From the NCBI RefSeq assembly GCF_000328705.1, contig NC_019673.1, positions 8,753,501-8,817,500 on the forward strand: 64,000 nt of DNA, written 5' to 3'. Under the pieces are notes generated by a model that was not told the origin of the DNA, did not search any database, and worked only from the letters and a program-made list of their open reading frames with translations. Below are positions 42,420 through 51,984 of the stretch, piece by piece (positions within the stretch are counted from its first letter, which is position 1; the number at the start of each line of letters is the position of its first letter). Position numbers and translations under genes: made by a program. This DNA is from Saccharothrix espanaensis DSM 44229. Lineage in GTDB: Bacteria > Actinomycetota > Actinomycetes > Mycobacteriales > Pseudonocardiaceae.

Positions 42420-45023
42420 TCAATGCACGAGGGTGAGCACCGTCTCATCCCGCGCACCCCTGACCTGCACGGTCCGCGCCCGCAGCCACGCCTCGAAGCG
42501 CTCCTCGGACAGCGGGCGGGAGATCAGGTAGCCCTGCGCCACGTCGCAGCCCATGGCCACGAGCTGGTCGCGGGCGGCGTCGTCCTCGACGCCCTCGGCG
42601 ACCACGATCAGGCTCAGCGAGTGGCCCAGCTCGACGATCGAGCGCACCACGGCCATGTCGCCGAGGTCGGTGCCCATGCCGAGCACGAACGACTTGTCGA
42701 TCTTGACCTCGTCGACCGGGAGCTGCCGCAGGTAGGCCAGCGACGAGTAGCCGGTGCCGAAGTCGTCCACGGCCAGCACCACGCCCATGGTGTGCAGCCG
42801 GCGCAGCACCGGCAGCGCCCGCTCCGGGTCGGCCATGACGCCGGACTCGGTCAGCTCGAAGGTCAGCAGCTCCGGCGGCACCTCGTGCTTGACCAGCGCG
42901 GCGGCCACCCGGTCCGGGAACTCCTCGTCGGCCAGCGTCCGCACCGACAGGTTCACCGCGATGGACATCCGCAGGCCGCGGTCGATCCACCGGCGGACCC
43001 GCTCCAGCGCCTTGTCCATCACGAAGTCGGTCAGCACGTCGACCAGGCCGGTGGCCTCGACGGCGGGCACGAACTCGTCCGGGTCGACGCGGCCGAACTC
43101 CGGGTGCTTCCAGCGCACCAGCGCCTCCGCGCCGACCACCTGCCGGCTGGGCAGCGCGACCTTGGGCTGGTAGTGCACCGACACCTGGCCGTTCTCCAGC
43201 GCCGACCGGAACTGGGTCACGAGCTGGAAGCGGCGCAGGAAGATCTGGCCCATCGACGGCGCGTACGCGCGCAGCGGCTCGGCCTCGCTGGTCGCCCGGA
43301 CCGCCACGTCCGCGCGCTGGAGCAGCGCGTCCGGGTCCGGGTCCTCGATCTCGCAGTCGGCCGTGGACGCCCAGCCGACGACCGCGCCCGCCTCGACGGT
43401 GAGCCGGTCCACCGGGTAGGGCACCGACAGCGCGGCGCGCAGCCGCTCGGCGATCTCCCGGATCCGCTCGGCCTGCCGGTCCAGCAGCAGCGCGGCGAAC
43501 GCGCCGCCCTCCAGCCGGGCCAGCGGCACCTCCGGACCGAGCTCGTCGCGCAGCCTGCGGCCGGCGGCGACCACCATCCGGTTGCCCCACGCCTGGCCCA
43601 GCGCGTCGGACACGGTGGACAGCACGTCCAGGTCGATCCGCACGACGACCGACGTGTCGGCCTGCCGCATCGGCTCGTTGCCGGCCTCCCGGAAGCCCGG
43701 CCGGTTGAGCAGGCCGGTCAACGGGTCGTGGTAGGCGTCGTGGCGCAGCCGGGCGAGCAGCCGCCGGTTGTCCACGGCGGTCGACAGGTGGCTGGCCAGC
43801 GTGCGCAGCAGTTGCAGGTCGGCCTTGCCGAAGCCGCGCCACCGGCTGAGCCGGTCGTGCACCTCGACCGCGCCGAGCAGCTGGGTCGCGCCGCGCAGCG
43901 GCACCACCAGCGCTTCCTGCGCGTCGCGGCGGGCCAGCGCCTCGGACACGTCCTCGCCGGCGTCGACGACGCGGAAGTACCGCACCTGCGAGCCGGGCAG
44001 TTGCAGCATGGCGTCCTCGCGCAGTTGGCGCGGGTCGTCGCGGCGCATCCCGGGCGGCAGCGGCTCACCCGCGACCAGCATCCGCATCGGGGCCTGCGGG
44101 TCGGTGCGCAGCCGCAGCACCACCCGGTTGGCGTTGAGCTGCTCGCGGATCCGCTCGGCGATCAGCTGCCACTCGTCGTCCTCGGCCTGCCCGTCGCCGT
44201 CCTCGGCGGACGCGCCGCGCGGGCCGGTGGCGTGCCGACCGGACCGGGCCACCCGCAGCGAGACCTCGCTGAGCGCCTCCAGGTCGCGCTGCTCGCGCAG
44301 CAGGCCGGAGTAGGCCAGGTAGATGGCGGTGATGCCGGCGAACACCAGGGCGATCAGCAGCCCGCCCCACGGGGCCTTGGTCGCGATCTCGTAGCCGGCC
44401 AGGCCCGCGGAGGTGTTCAGCAGGGCCACGACCAGGGTCTGGAGCACCAGGCGCAGGCTCGGCGCGACCCGCATGCCCTTGCCCATCAGCCGCAGCGCGG
44501 TCAGGCCGAGCACGCTGGCCAGCAGCGGCACGGCGATGGTGCCCAGGAACGCGCCCGCCCAGAACGGCCCGCCGTCGCCGACGAACTCCTTCACCGAGTA
44601 GGCGACCGCGAAGGCGACCGAGATCTCCATGAACATCAGGCCGGCGTTGTAGACGGCCCGGTCCAGCACGCGCCTGCCCAGCAGGGTGCCGACGCCCGCG
44701 ACCACGTGCGCGGCGAGCACCACCTCGAACGGCGCGACGAGCAGCCCGAGCACGAGCGGGATCTCGGTGAACGAGATCGTCCACGCCACCCCGCTGCGGA
44801 CGTCGACGTTGATGGCGAGCTGTTCGGCGAGCAGGAACCCGACCACGAGCAGCGGCCCGGCCCACAACAGGTCGAACCGGTCGTCGTCCTTCGGCAGCCA
44901 CGAGCCGACGGCGAACGCGGACAGCGCGCCCGCCGCGAGGAGAAGGACCGCGAACACGCTGAACGCGCGGTTCGTGGACCGGGTCGGCGCGCCCGGCGCC
45001 GTGACCGACGCGTGGTCGGACAT
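42420..45023 (-). CDS. Membrane GAF-GGDEF-EAL protein, predicted c-di-GMP phosphodiesterase
   Basis: 867-residue signalling protein. Residues about 15-235 contain eight or so hydrophobic helices (sensor region), about 290-420 a GAF-like domain (VVPLRGATQLLGAVEVHDR), about 440-590 a GGDEF domain, and about 610-860 an EAL domain. The GGDEF signature is degenerate (EGGAF at 505-509), so cyclase activity is unlikely. The EAL domain is intact: EALVRW at 633, AVDDFGTGYSSL, KIDKSF, VVAEGVED. It should hydrolyse c-di-GMP, perhaps with GTP sensing by the GGDEF part. ATG at 45021-45023 follows GGAGG; a longer frame upstream lacks support. Confidence 0.9.
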   Translation of the reverse strand: MSDHASVTAPGAPTRSTNRAFSVFAVLLLAAGALSAFAVGSWLPKDDDRFDLLWAGPLLVVGFLLAEQLAINVDVRSGVAWTISFTEIPLVLGLLVAPFEVVLAAHVVAGVGTLLGRRVLDRAVYNAGLMFMEISVAFAVAYSVKEFVGDGGPFWAGAFLGTIAVPLLASVLGLTALRLMGKGMRVAPSLRLVLQTLVVALLNTSAGLAGYEIATKAPWGGLLIALVFAGITAIYLAYSGLLREQRDLEALSEVSLRVARSGRHATGPRGASAEDGDGQAEDDEWQLIAERIREQLNANRVVLRLRTDPQAPMRMLVAGEPLPPGMRRDDPRQLREDAMLQLPGSQVRYFRVVDAGEDVSEALARRDAQEALVVPLRGATQLLGAVEVHDRLSRWRGFGKADLQLLRTLASHLSTAVDNRRLLARLRHDAYHDPLTGLLNRPGFREAGNEPMRQADTSVVVRIDLDVLSTVSDALGQAWGNRMVVAAGRRLRDELGPEVPLARLEGGAFAALLLDRQAERIREIAERLRAALSVPYPVDRLTVEAGAVVGWASTADCEIEDPDPDALLQRADVAVRATSEAEPLRAYAPSMGQIFLRRFQLVTQFRSALENGQVSVHYQPKVALPSRQVVGAEALVRWKHPEFGRVDPDEFVPAVEATGLVDVLTDFVMDKALERVRRWIDRGLRMSIAVNLSVRTLADEEFPDRVAAALVKHEVPPELLTFELTESGVMADPERALPVLRRLHTMGVVLAVDDFGTGYSSLAYLRQLPVDEVKIDKSFVLGMGTDLGDMAVVRSIVELGHSLSLIVVAEGVEDDAARDQLVAMGCDVAQGYLISRPLSEERFEAWLRARTVQVRGARDETVLTLVH

Positions 45024-45088
45024 CCAGCCTCCTCGTCGGCCTGCGTCGCGGACGGCCGGGTAACGGCCTACGAGCTCCTGGCGTGACT

Positions 45089-45119
45089 GAGGGGTCCCGA
45101 ACACCGACCGAGACCCCTC
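45089..45119 (-). terminator. Hairpin between phzF-like and EAL genes
   Basis: Perfect 8-bp stem (45089-45096 with 45112-45119) and a 15-base loop, 80 bases after the PhzF-like stop and 66 bases before the EAL-gene start. Could end the PhzF-like transcript; weak evidence. Confidence 0.4.
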
Positions 45120-45198
45120 CAGGGGTGCCAATGTACCCCGGTTGGGCGACGAAATGGCAGGTCGATGAGCCGATTACCACGAGAAGTAACAGAACGGC

Positions 45199-46002
45199 TC
45201 ACACGATCAGCTCTCCTGCCAGCACCGTCACCGCCCGCCCGGCGAGCCGCACCCGATCACCGGTCAAGGTCGCCCGGACCTGCCCGCCGCGCGGCGACGC
45301 CTGCTCGGCGAACAGCTCCGCGCGACCGAGCTTCGGAGCCCACCAGGAGGCCAGGGTGCAGTGCGCCGAACCGGTCACCGGATCCTCCGGAACCCCGTAG
45401 GACGGGTAGAAACAGCGGCTCACGACGTCCAGCCCGGGTCGGTCGCCGGGCGCGGTGACGATCACGCCGCGGCCGGGCACCTCGCTCAGCGCGGCGAGGT
45501 CGGGGGTCAGCGCGCGGACCTGCGCGGCGGAGGCCGCCTGCACCAGGACGTCGGACACGGCCCGTGCCGCGGCGGTGATCGTGACGCCCGGCAGGCCCGC
45601 CCGCAGCGGCGGTGTGATCTCAATCGGCTGGGCCGGATCGGCCGGGAAGTCCATCTCCACCCAGCCGTCGCGGGCGGTGCACGTGAGGATGCCGCTGCGG
45701 GTGTCGAACCGCCGGTCGCCGCCCAGGACGTGCGCGGCGGCGAGGGTGGCGTGGCCGCACAGGTCCACCTCTTTGAGCGGCGTGAACCAGCGCAACTTCA
45801 GCGGGCGGTCGCCTGTGTCGTCGGCGTGGTCGGTCTCGGCGGTGTCGGCGGGGAGGTGCACGAACGCCGTCTCTGCGTGCTTCATCTCCGCCGCGACGGC
45901 CTGCATCCACGCGTCCGGCGCGGGTTCTTCGAGCAGCACCACGCCCGCGGGGTTGCCCGCGAACGCCCGGTCGGTGAAGGCGTCGACCACGTGAATACGC
46001 AC
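45199..46002 (-). CDS. PhzF family isomerase/epimerase
   Basis: 267-residue protein of the PhzF/diaminopimelate-epimerase fold. It starts MRIHVVDAFTDRAFAGNPAGVV, with the catalytic Glu44 in KHAETAF and the second-half motif YPSYGVPEDPVTGSAHC. PhzF itself isomerises a phenazine precursor, but most genomic members act on unknown substrates and no phenazine genes are near. The protein looks complete (family length 260-300). Confidence 0.85.
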   Translation of the reverse strand: MRIHVVDAFTDRAFAGNPAGVVLLEEPAPDAWMQAVAAEMKHAETAFVHLPADTAETDHADDTGDRPLKLRWFTPLKEVDLCGHATLAAAHVLGGDRRFDTRSGILTCTARDGWVEMDFPADPAQPIEITPPLRAGLPGVTITAAARAVSDVLVQAASAAQVRALTPDLAALSEVPGRGVIVTAPGDRPGLDVVSRCFYPSYGVPEDPVTGSAHCTLASWWAPKLGRAELFAEQASPRGGQVRATLTGDRVRLAGRAVTVLAGELIV

Positions 46003-46023
46003 GGGACGAGGTTACTTTCGGGC

Positions 46024-46827
46024 ATGGACTCATTGCTGCCCGCTTTTCCGGCCGAGGGCTCGCCGTACTCGTACGGCGAACTGTCGGCCGATGAGCTGAA
46101 CGCGACCTGGGGCGCGTTGCGGGCCCACTCCCTGAAGTGGCACCCGGACGTCGACCTGGAAGACCGGTTGCGGCGCTGGGAGCTGACCGGGGCGGGCGAT
46201 CCGGACACGGCGGCCGTGGTGACCGTGCCCAGCCGGGCCGTCGACGCGGCCGCCGTGCTGGCCCGGCACGGCTTCGCGCCCCTGATGGTGACCGCCGCGC
46301 GGCCGGCCGGACGTGGTGACGGGCGGCCGGCGTCCGACGTGGCGGTCCGCCCGGCGACCGCCGCCGACGTGGACTTCGTGGCTGAGGTCAACCTGGAGAC
46401 GACCCGCTACGACGCCTGGTTCGGGATGGTCACCGAGCGGGCGTCGACCGGCGAGCGGCTGCGCGAGCACGTGGCGCAGCGGATGACGTGGGACGTGCCC
46501 GGCGTCCTGGTCGCCGAGCGGGACGGCGAACGGCTGGGTGCCCTGTACTACGACCTGCCGCCGCGCTCGGACTGGATCGCGGGGCTGACGTCGGCGTCAC
46601 CGGTCGCGTACCTCGGGCTGCTCGGCGTGCCCGAGGCGGCGCGCGGCACCGGCGTGGGCAGCGCGCTCGCCGCCCACGCGCACCGCGAACTGGACGAGGC
46701 GGGCGTGGCGCTCACAATGCTGCACCACGCGCTGCCCAACCCGCACTCGACGCCGTTCTGGTACTCGTGCGGCTATCGGCCGCTGTGGACGACCTGGCAG
46801 CGCAGGCCCGCGCTAGGCGGCCACTAG
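46024..46827 (+). CDS. GNAT family N-acetyltransferase
   Basis: 267-residue protein. The C-terminal half (about 105-265) is a GNAT domain: VRPATAADVDFVAEVNL, an acetyl-CoA loop GVPEAARGTGVGSALAAHAH matching Q/RxxGxG/A, and STPFWYSCGYRPLWT at the end. The first 100 residues are a partial, GNAT-like lobe, as in double-domain members. It is divergent from the PhzF-like gene with a 21-base gap, so control regions overlap. Substrate unknown. Confidence 0.8.
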   Translation: MDSLLPAFPAEGSPYSYGELSADELNATWGALRAHSLKWHPDVDLEDRLRRWELTGAGDPDTAAVVTVPSRAVDAAAVLARHGFAPLMVTAARPAGRGDGRPASDVAVRPATAADVDFVAEVNLETTRYDAWFGMVTERASTGERLREHVAQRMTWDVPGVLVAERDGERLGALYYDLPPRSDWIAGLTSASPVAYLGLLGVPEAARGTGVGSALAAHAHRELDEAGVALTMLHHALPNPHSTPFWYSCGYRPLWTTWQRRPALGGH

Positions 46828-47079
46828 CTCCTGCCGCACGTCGAGGTGACTGCCGGAGGTCGGCGCGGGTCCGGGCCGAGAGGTCGACCGGACCCCGGCT
46901 GGACCGAACAGCCCAACCGGTCGGCGTGGCGGCGTGATCCGGACGGCCGCGCGGGGGAAGGTGGGTCACGTCGACCCGCGTCGGCCGCGGTGAACCACCC
47001 GTTCGGGCGGTACTCAGCGGGTGGGTCGGGGCCTCCTACAGGAACGAGGGGTACCGGAAGGACGGGCGAGGGGGTCGCC

Positions 47080-47322
47080 ATGACCATTGCGAAGGAACTC
47101 TCCGGCAGGGCCAAAGCGATGCTGCGGGCCGTGGCCGCGGGCAGGGGCGAGTTGTCCGGCGGGAGGGAACCGGACCTCTACGTCGACGGCCTGCCGTGCT
47201 GCGACCAGATGGTCACCCACGACCTGGTGCGCGCCGGGCTGCTGCGCGCGAGACGCGCGGTGGGGCTGGACGAGCGCTCGGACGCGGAGCTCACCGACGC
47301 GGGCAGAGCCGCTATCGCGTAA
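47080..47322 (+). CDS. Small conserved-looking protein of unknown function
   Basis: 80-residue protein, MTIAKELSGRAKAMLRAVAAGRGE..., with three predicted helices and a CC pair (LPCCDQM). The layout HDLVRAGLLRARR ... SDAELTDAGRAAI resembles a small winged-helix (last strand and 'ELTxxGRxAI' end seen in MarR/PadR-like proteins), so DNA binding is possible. ATG preceded by a GGGCGAGGGGG stretch. A hairpin terminator follows 40 bases later. No family is certain. Confidence 0.55.
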   Translation: MTIAKELSGRAKAMLRAVAAGRGELSGGREPDLYVDGLPCCDQMVTHDLVRAGLLRARRAVGLDERSDAELTDAGRAAIA

Positions 47323-47362
47323 CCCTCGAACACACGTTCGATATGGGTTATGCTGTAGTCGT

Positions 47363-47406
47363 GGGGCCGGCACGCAAGCGAGAGGAAGCGCTTGCGCGTC
47401 GGCCCC
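47363..47406 (+). terminator. Terminator after the 80-residue gene
   Basis: Two stacked stems, 7 bp (47363-47369 with 47400-47406) and 8 bp (47373-47380 with 47389-47396), separated by a small internal loop and followed by ATCTTT. It lies 40 bases after the upstream stop. Confidence 0.6.
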
Positions 47407-47768
47407 ATCTTTGAGCAGCTCCACTCCCCCGCGAACACCCGCTGCGGCCACCTGACGGCGTACGCACTGATGCTGGGCGGGCGTGGCGCTGCCGGCCTGC
47501 GTCCTGAGCCCGAACGTCAACCGACCCGCGCGGCGGAGGGCGGGCCCGTTGACCCCCCGCGTTCGAGGACATCGGCGCAACCGATGCTCCGCGACACGCC
47601 CTGGCGTGAGTGCTGAATCACATCCGGTCAATCGGCCCGGCGAAGGTGCCAGTGGGCCAAGACACTGTTTCGGTCGCCCGAGACCGGCTCGCGGAACTAC
47701 GCCTGCAAGACCGCGCACCCGACGTCGGATCGCATTGATGGGCAGCACCGGTTCCGGTCGGACATACG

Positions 47769-47812
47769 AGAAGACCCCCGTGACCGGAACTCACTGGTCA
47801 CGAGGGTCTTCT
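47769..47812 (-). terminator. Terminator after tRNA-Tyr
   Basis: Two stacked stems, 9 bp (47769-47777 with 47804-47812) and 6 bp (47780-47785 with 47796-47801), with a 2-base internal loop. It begins 9 bases beyond the 3' end of the minus-strand tRNA-Tyr gene. Confidence 0.6.
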
Positions 47813-47820
47813 TGCTCGCG

Positions 47821-47901
47821 TGGCGGGTAGAGGATTCGAACCTCTGTAGCTTTCGCGACGGATTTACAGTCCGCTCCCATTGGCCGCTCGGGCAACCCGC
47901 C
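47821..47901 (-). tRNA. tyrT: tRNA-Tyr (anticodon GTA)
   Basis: 81-nt class II tRNA with a long variable arm (CGTCGCGAAAGCT region). Acceptor GGCGGGT pairs with ACCCGCC, discriminator A, loop CTGTAAA gives anticodon GTA, T arm has GGTTCGAATCC. CCA is not encoded. Confidence 0.95.
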
Positions 47902-48024
47902 CCGCGCCCGGCATCACCGGGTGCGGAGGAGAGAATACATAAGCCCGCACGGGGGTTCGCAACCGGGATACCCCGGTAGGCTCCCGGGCGGTTCCAGACC
48001 CACCGACGCGGAGGTACCGGGCAC

Positions 48025-48516
48025 GTGGCAGACCCGTCGTTCGACGTGGTGAGCAAGGTTGACCGGCAGGAGGTCGACAACGCTCTCAACCAGGCCGCCA
48101 AGGAGCTGAGCACCCGCTTCGACTTCCGGGGCACCGGCAGCGAGGTGTCCTGGGCGGGCGAGGAGGCGATCACCTTCCAGTCCGGGACGGAGGAGCGCTG
48201 CCGCGCGGCGATCGACGTCTTCCAGGAGAAGCTGGTCAAGCGCGGCATCTCGATGAAGGCCTTCGAGATCGGCGACCCGGTCCTGTCCGGCAAGGTGTTC
48301 AAGGTCACCGGGACCCTGGTGCAGGGCATCAGCTCGGAGAAGGCCAAGGAGATCGCCAAGAAGGTCCGCGACGAGGCGCCCAAGGGCGTCCAGGCGCAGA
48401 TCCAGGGCGACCAGCTGCGCATCTCCGGCAAGAAGAAGGACCACCTCCAGGACGTCATCGCCCTGCTGAAGAGCTCCGACTTCGGGATCGCCCTCCAGTT
48501 CACCAACTACCGGTGA
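48025..48516 (+). CDS. YajQ family nucleotide-binding protein
   Basis: 163-residue protein of the YajQ (UPF0234) family: starts [24 protein letters not shown] and ends [17 protein letters not shown], both family signatures. Some members bind c-di-GMP or nucleic acid; the true role is not settled. GTG start; the stop overlaps the GTG start of the next gene (GTGA). In M. tuberculosis a YajQ gene also lies close to htpX, which supports conserved context. Confidence 0.9.
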   Translation: MADPSFDVVSKVDRQEVDNALNQAAKELSTRFDFRGTGSEVSWAGEEAITFQSGTEERCRAAIDVFQEKLVKRGISMKAFEIGDPVLSGKVFKVTGTLVQGISSEKAKEIAKKVRDEAPKGVQAQIQGDQLRISGKKKDHLQDVIALLKSSDFGIALQFTNYR

Positions 48517-49385
48517 AGGGCATCATCCTGGCCGGCGGGAGCGGCACGCGGCTGCACCCGATCACCCAGGCGGTGTCCAAGCAGTTACTGCCCGTCTACG
48601 ACAAGCCGATGATCTACTACCCGCTGTCGGTGCTGATGCTCGCCGGCATCCGGGACGTGCTGCTCATCTCGACGCCGATCGACCTGCCGCTGTTCCGCCG
48701 GCTGCTCGGCGACGGCACGCAGTTCGGCCTGCGGATCTCCTACGCCGAGCAGGCCCAGCCCAACGGGCTGGCCGAGGCGTTCGTGATCGGCGCGGACTTC
48801 GTCGGCGACGACGACGTGTCGCTCGTCCTGGGCGACAACATCTTCTACGGCCAGGGCTTCTCGAAGGTCCTCCAGCACCACGTGGCGACGCTGGACGGCT
48901 GCGTGCTGTTCGGCTACCCGGTGCGCGACCCCGAGCGCTACGGCGTGGGCGAGGTCGACGCGGACGGCAAGCTGGTCTCCATCGAGGAGAAGCCGGCCAA
49001 GCCCAAGTCGAACAAGGCGATCACCGGCCTGTACTTCTACGACAACCAGGTCGTGGACATCGCGCGCCACCTCAAGCCGTCGGCGCGCGGCGAGCTGGAG
49101 ATCACCGACGTGAACCTGGCCTACCTGCGGGAGGGTCGGGCGCAGCTGGTCGACCTGGGTCGCGGGTTCGCGTGGCTGGACACCGGCACGCACGACTCGC
49201 TGCTGGAGGCGGGCCAGTTCGTGCAGGTGCTGGAGCACCGCCAGGGCGTGCGGATCGCGTGCCCGGAGGAGATCGCGCTGCGGATGGGCTACATCACCGC
49301 GGACGAGTGCTACGCGCTGGGCGAGAAGCTCGCCAAGTCCGGCTACGGCCAGTACCTGATGAACGTGGCCCGCGAGTCCCGCTAG
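48513..49385 (+). CDS. rmlA: Glucose-1-phosphate thymidylyltransferase
   Basis: 290-residue enzyme that makes dTDP-glucose from dTTP and glucose-1-phosphate, the first step to dTDP-rhamnose and many deoxysugars. It begins [36 protein letters not shown] (in parts), the nucleotidyltransferase loop, and has [32 protein letters not shown] and the metal site near GEVEADGKL. GTG start in the GTGA overlap with the YajQ gene. No rmlB/C/D genes are nearby. Complete length. Confidence 0.92.
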   Translation: MKGIILAGGSGTRLHPITQAVSKQLLPVYDKPMIYYPLSVLMLAGIRDVLLISTPIDLPLFRRLLGDGTQFGLRISYAEQAQPNGLAEAFVIGADFVGDDDVSLVLGDNIFYGQGFSKVLQHHVATLDGCVLFGYPVRDPERYGVGEVDADGKLVSIEEKPAKPKSNKAITGLYFYDNQVVDIARHLKPSARGELEITDVNLAYLREGRAQLVDLGRGFAWLDTGTHDSLLEAGQFVQVLEHRQGVRIACPEEIALRMGYITADECYALGEKLAKSGYGQYLMNVARESR

Positions 49386-49409
49386 GGACCCCGCCCGCGA
49401 CCGGGGTGG

Positions 49410-50267
49410 TCAGGAGCGGGCCAGTTCCTCCAGTCGGCGCACGCGGTCGGCGATCGGCGGGTGGGTGGAGAACAGCCTGGTCAGGTTCTCCCCCGCCCGG
49501 AACGGCGACGCGATCATCAGGTGCGACTGGGCCACCACGGCGGGTTCGGGGGCCAGCGGCGCGGCGCGGGTGCCGTGCTCCAGCTTGCGCAGCGCCGACG
49601 CCAGCGCGAGCGGGTCGCCGGTGAGCTGCGCGCCGGACGCGTCGGCCTGGTACTCGCGGGACCGGCTGACCGCCATCCGCACGATGCCGGCCGCGATCGG
49701 TCCGAGGATCGCGATGAGCAGCAGCGCGATCGGGTTGGGGCGCTCCTCGTCGTCGCCGCCGAAGACGCCCGCGAAGATCGCCAGGTTCGCCAGCATGCTC
49801 ACCGCACTGGCCAGCGCGCCCGCGACGCAGGAGATGAGGATGTCGCGGTTGTACACGTGCGACAGCTCGTGCCCGAGCACGGCGCGCAGCTCGCGCTCGT
49901 CGAGCAGCTCCAGGATCCCGGTGGTGCAGCACACCGCCGCGTTGCGCGGGTTGCGGCCGGTCGCGAAGGCGTTCGGGGCAGCGGTGGGGCTGAGGTGGAG
50001 CCGGGGCATGGGCTGCCGGGCCGCCATCGCCAGTTCCCGCACGATCCGGTACATCGCGGGCTGCTCGACCTCGGACACCGGGCGCGCACGCATCGCCCGC
50101 AGAGCGAGCTTGTCGGAGTTGAAGTACGCGTACGCGTTCACCCCGAACGCCAGGAGCACGCCGATGATCAGGGCGGTCCGTCCGAAGAACGAGCTGATCC
50201 CGATGATCAGCGCGCTCATCGCGCCGAGCAGCAACGCGGTCTTCAAACCGTTGTAGTGCTTGTGCAC
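49410..50267 (-). CDS. htpX: Membrane zinc protease HtpX
   Basis: 285-residue heat-stress membrane metalloprotease. Two N-terminal membrane helices (about residues 10-48), the zinc motif HELSH at 133-137 (His133, Glu134, His137), further hydrophobic helices near 145-200 and the third ligand Glu in [11 protein letters not shown]. It degrades or cuts misfolded membrane proteins. GTG start at 50265-50267 preceded by GGAGG. It lies 20 bases after nuoI on the same strand and may be co-transcribed with the nuo trio. Confidence 0.93.
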   Translation of the reverse strand: MHKHYNGLKTALLLGAMSALIIGISSFFGRTALIIGVLLAFGVNAYAYFNSDKLALRAMRARPVSEVEQPAMYRIVRELAMAARQPMPRLHLSPTAAPNAFATGRNPRNAAVCCTTGILELLDERELRAVLGHELSHVYNRDILISCVAGALASAVSMLANLAIFAGVFGGDDEERPNPIALLLIAILGPIAAGIVRMAVSRSREYQADASGAQLTGDPLALASALRKLEHGTRAAPLAPEPAVVAQSHLMIASPFRAGENLTRLFSTHPPIADRVRRLEELARS

Positions 50268-50287
50268 GTTGCTTCGCCTCCGGTGCC

Positions 50288-50764
50288 TTACGTACTCCCC
50301 CTCAACGCGCCAGGACGCCCCGGGGTTCCGGAACCCCCACGTGCAGGGCGTGCGGTCGTGCTCTCCGGGGCGGGTTCGGCGGCCGGGTCGAGGGCGGGCG
50401 GCGGCGGCACGTGGGCCACCCAGGTGCCCAGGACGTCCCGCTCGTGGACGAGTTCGGCGACCGCACCGGCACCGTCGGGCGTGCCGGTGCCGGGGTAGGA
50501 GAAGTCCGGGGCCCAGTGCAGGGCGTCGAACGGGCACGCCTCGACGCAGATCCCGCAGTACAGGCACTGGCCGTAGTCGATGGCGAACCGGTCGAGCACG
50601 TTGCGCGCGCGGGGCCGGGCCGAGCCGGGCTGCTGCTCGGTCTCGGTGTGCGAGTCGATGTGGATGCACCAGTCGGGGCACTCGCGCGCGCAGATCATGC
50701 ACACCGTGCAGTTGGCTTCCAGCAGCGCGATCACGCCCCGGGTGCGTGGCGGCAGGTCAGGCAT
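50288..50764 (-). CDS. nuoI: NuoI-like two-[4Fe-4S] ferredoxin protein
   Basis: 158-residue protein with two complete CxxCxxCxxxCP motifs ([12 protein letters not shown] about residues 19-30 and [12 protein letters not shown] about 68-79), as in complex I subunit I, plus a Pro/Ala-rich C-terminal tail of 50 residues. It would pass electrons through two [4Fe-4S] clusters. ATG at 50762-50764 overlaps the upstream stop by 8 bases; a GTG 15 bases earlier is possible. It ends a three-gene nuoB-nuoC-nuoI group with no other complex I genes. Confidence 0.75.
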   Translation of the reverse strand: MPDLPPRTRGVIALLEANCTVCMICARECPDWCIHIDSHTETEQQPGSARPRARNVLDRFAIDYGQCLYCGICVEACPFDALHWAPDFSYPGTGTPDGAGAVAELVHERDVLGTWVAHVPPPPALDPAAEPAPESTTARPARGGSGTPGRPGALRGST

Positions 50765-51326
50765 GGTTCTCACCTTCACGTCGGGGGCCCCACGAGGGGT
50801 CGGGGACGCCGGGCGGCGCGGTGCGCCGGCGGCTGGGCGCGGACGTGCCGTCCTCGCCGGGTTCGAGCCGGCCGGGCCACGGCCGGACCACGCGGGAGGC
50901 CAGCACGAAGTCCTTGCGCAGCGGGTGGCCGGCGAACGAGTCGGGCAGCAGCAGCCGCGGCGCGGGCTCGACCAGGGCGATGCCGAACATCTCGGCGGCC
51001 TCCCGCTCGTGCCAGGCCGCGCCCGCCCACAGGCCCGCGACGCTGGGCAGCGGCTCGTCGCCGACCTCGGTGCGCAGCAGCAGGCCCTGGCGGGTGCCGG
51101 GGTGGACGACGTGCAGGAGGACCGCGTGGCGCAGGCCGGACGCGCCGGGCCGGCCCGCGTCCTCGACGCCGAGCCAGTCGAACGCGGCGCAGCCGAGCAC
51201 GTCGTGCGCGTGGCGGGCGGCGGCGAGCCAGTGCTCCACGGCGACGTGCGCGGTGGTCTGGCCGAACGCGGTCTTGGGCTGCGCGTCGGGGACCAGCGCG
51301 GCGAATTCGGCGGACGCGGCGGTCAC
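50757..51326 (-). CDS. nuoC: NuoC-like (30-kDa) subunit
   Basis: 189-residue protein whose second half contains the complex I 30-kDa signature [12 protein letters not shown] and the following [13 protein letters not shown], seen in NuoC. The first half ([30 protein letters not shown]) fits NuoC loosely. GTG start at 51324-51326 overlaps the nuoB stop (GTGA). No nuoD is present, though NuoC normally works with NuoD. Confidence 0.72.
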   Translation of the reverse strand: MTAASAEFAALVPDAQPKTAFGQTTAHVAVEHWLAAARHAHDVLGCAAFDWLGVEDAGRPGASGLRHAVLLHVVHPGTRQGLLLRTEVGDEPLPSVAGLWAGAAWHEREAAEMFGIALVEPAPRLLLPDSFAGHPLRKDFVLASRVVRPWPGRLEPGEDGTSAPSRRRTAPPGVPDPSWGPRREGENHA

Positions 51327-51742
51327 GAGACGAGCCGGTGGAGTGCGGCGAGGCCGTCGAGCAGCGCCTCGGGGCGGGGTGGGCAGCCGGGCACGGCGAC
51401 GTGCACCGGGAGGACCTGGTCGATGCCCTTGGTCACGCTGTAGGAGTCCCAGTACGGGCCGCCGGTGTTGCTGCACGCGCCGACCGACAGCACGTAACGG
51501 GGTTCCGGCATCTCCTGGTACGTGGCGATCACGGCGGGCAACATGACGTCGGTGACCGTGCCGGAGACGACGAGCACGTGGGCCTCGCCCGCGGCGTGCG
51601 CCACGTCCACCCCCAGCGCCGCCAGGTCGTGCGGCCGGTCGCCTTCGAGCGCGGCCATGACCTCGACGCCGCAGCAGGCGAGTCCGAGGTCGAGCACGGT
51701 GACCCGGTATGTCGTACCCCAGTCGAGCGTGGAAACCGTCAC
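51323..51742 (-). CDS. nuoB: NuoB-like subunit with four cluster-N2 cysteines
   Basis: 139-residue protein, short for NuoB, keeping the tandem Cys pair in DLGLACCGVEVMAAL, then Cys in GACSNTGG and Cys in VPGCPPRPEALL: all four ligands of the [4Fe-4S] N2-type cluster. The EMPEPRYVLSVGAC strand is typical. GTG start (51740-51742) gives MTVSTLDWGTTYR. First of a nuoB-nuoC-nuoI trio divergent from a LysR regulator (242-base gap). The role is unclear: part of an incomplete hydrogenase or quinone-reductase-like module. Confidence 0.75.
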   Translation of the reverse strand: MTVSTLDWGTTYRVTVLDLGLACCGVEVMAALEGDRPHDLAALGVDVAHAAGEAHVLVVSGTVTDVMLPAVIATYQEMPEPRYVLSVGACSNTGGPYWDSYSVTKGIDQVLPVHVAVPGCPPRPEALLDGLAALHRLVS

Positions 51743-51984
51743 ACCGGATGAGGCTAATACGTGGGGGCCCGCCCGGCTCACGCCCGGCGGGCCCCCAACC
51801 CCCCAATACTCCCCCTGATTGCTCCCACGCGAACTACCACCTGGTTGCGGCAGAAGTCTCTTACGGATCGCGTATACCTGTCCAGAGAAATCCACCAAGA
51901 TCTTGGGATAATTTCACGACAAACTGCGGTCAAGTTCAGTACAACTAATCGGTAGATCACTTCGTTCCGACCCGAGAGGCCCCG

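Larger units (their letters stand above)
47323..47820. other. Gene-poor gap before tRNA-Tyr
   Basis: About 500 bases holding two hairpins (47363-47406 and 47769-47812, listed separately) and nothing else I can support. Open frames crossing it are Arg/Pro-rich without start signals. A TATGCT hexamer just before the first hairpin could be a -10 box, so a short transcript in this gap is conceivable but unproven. Confidence 0.4.
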
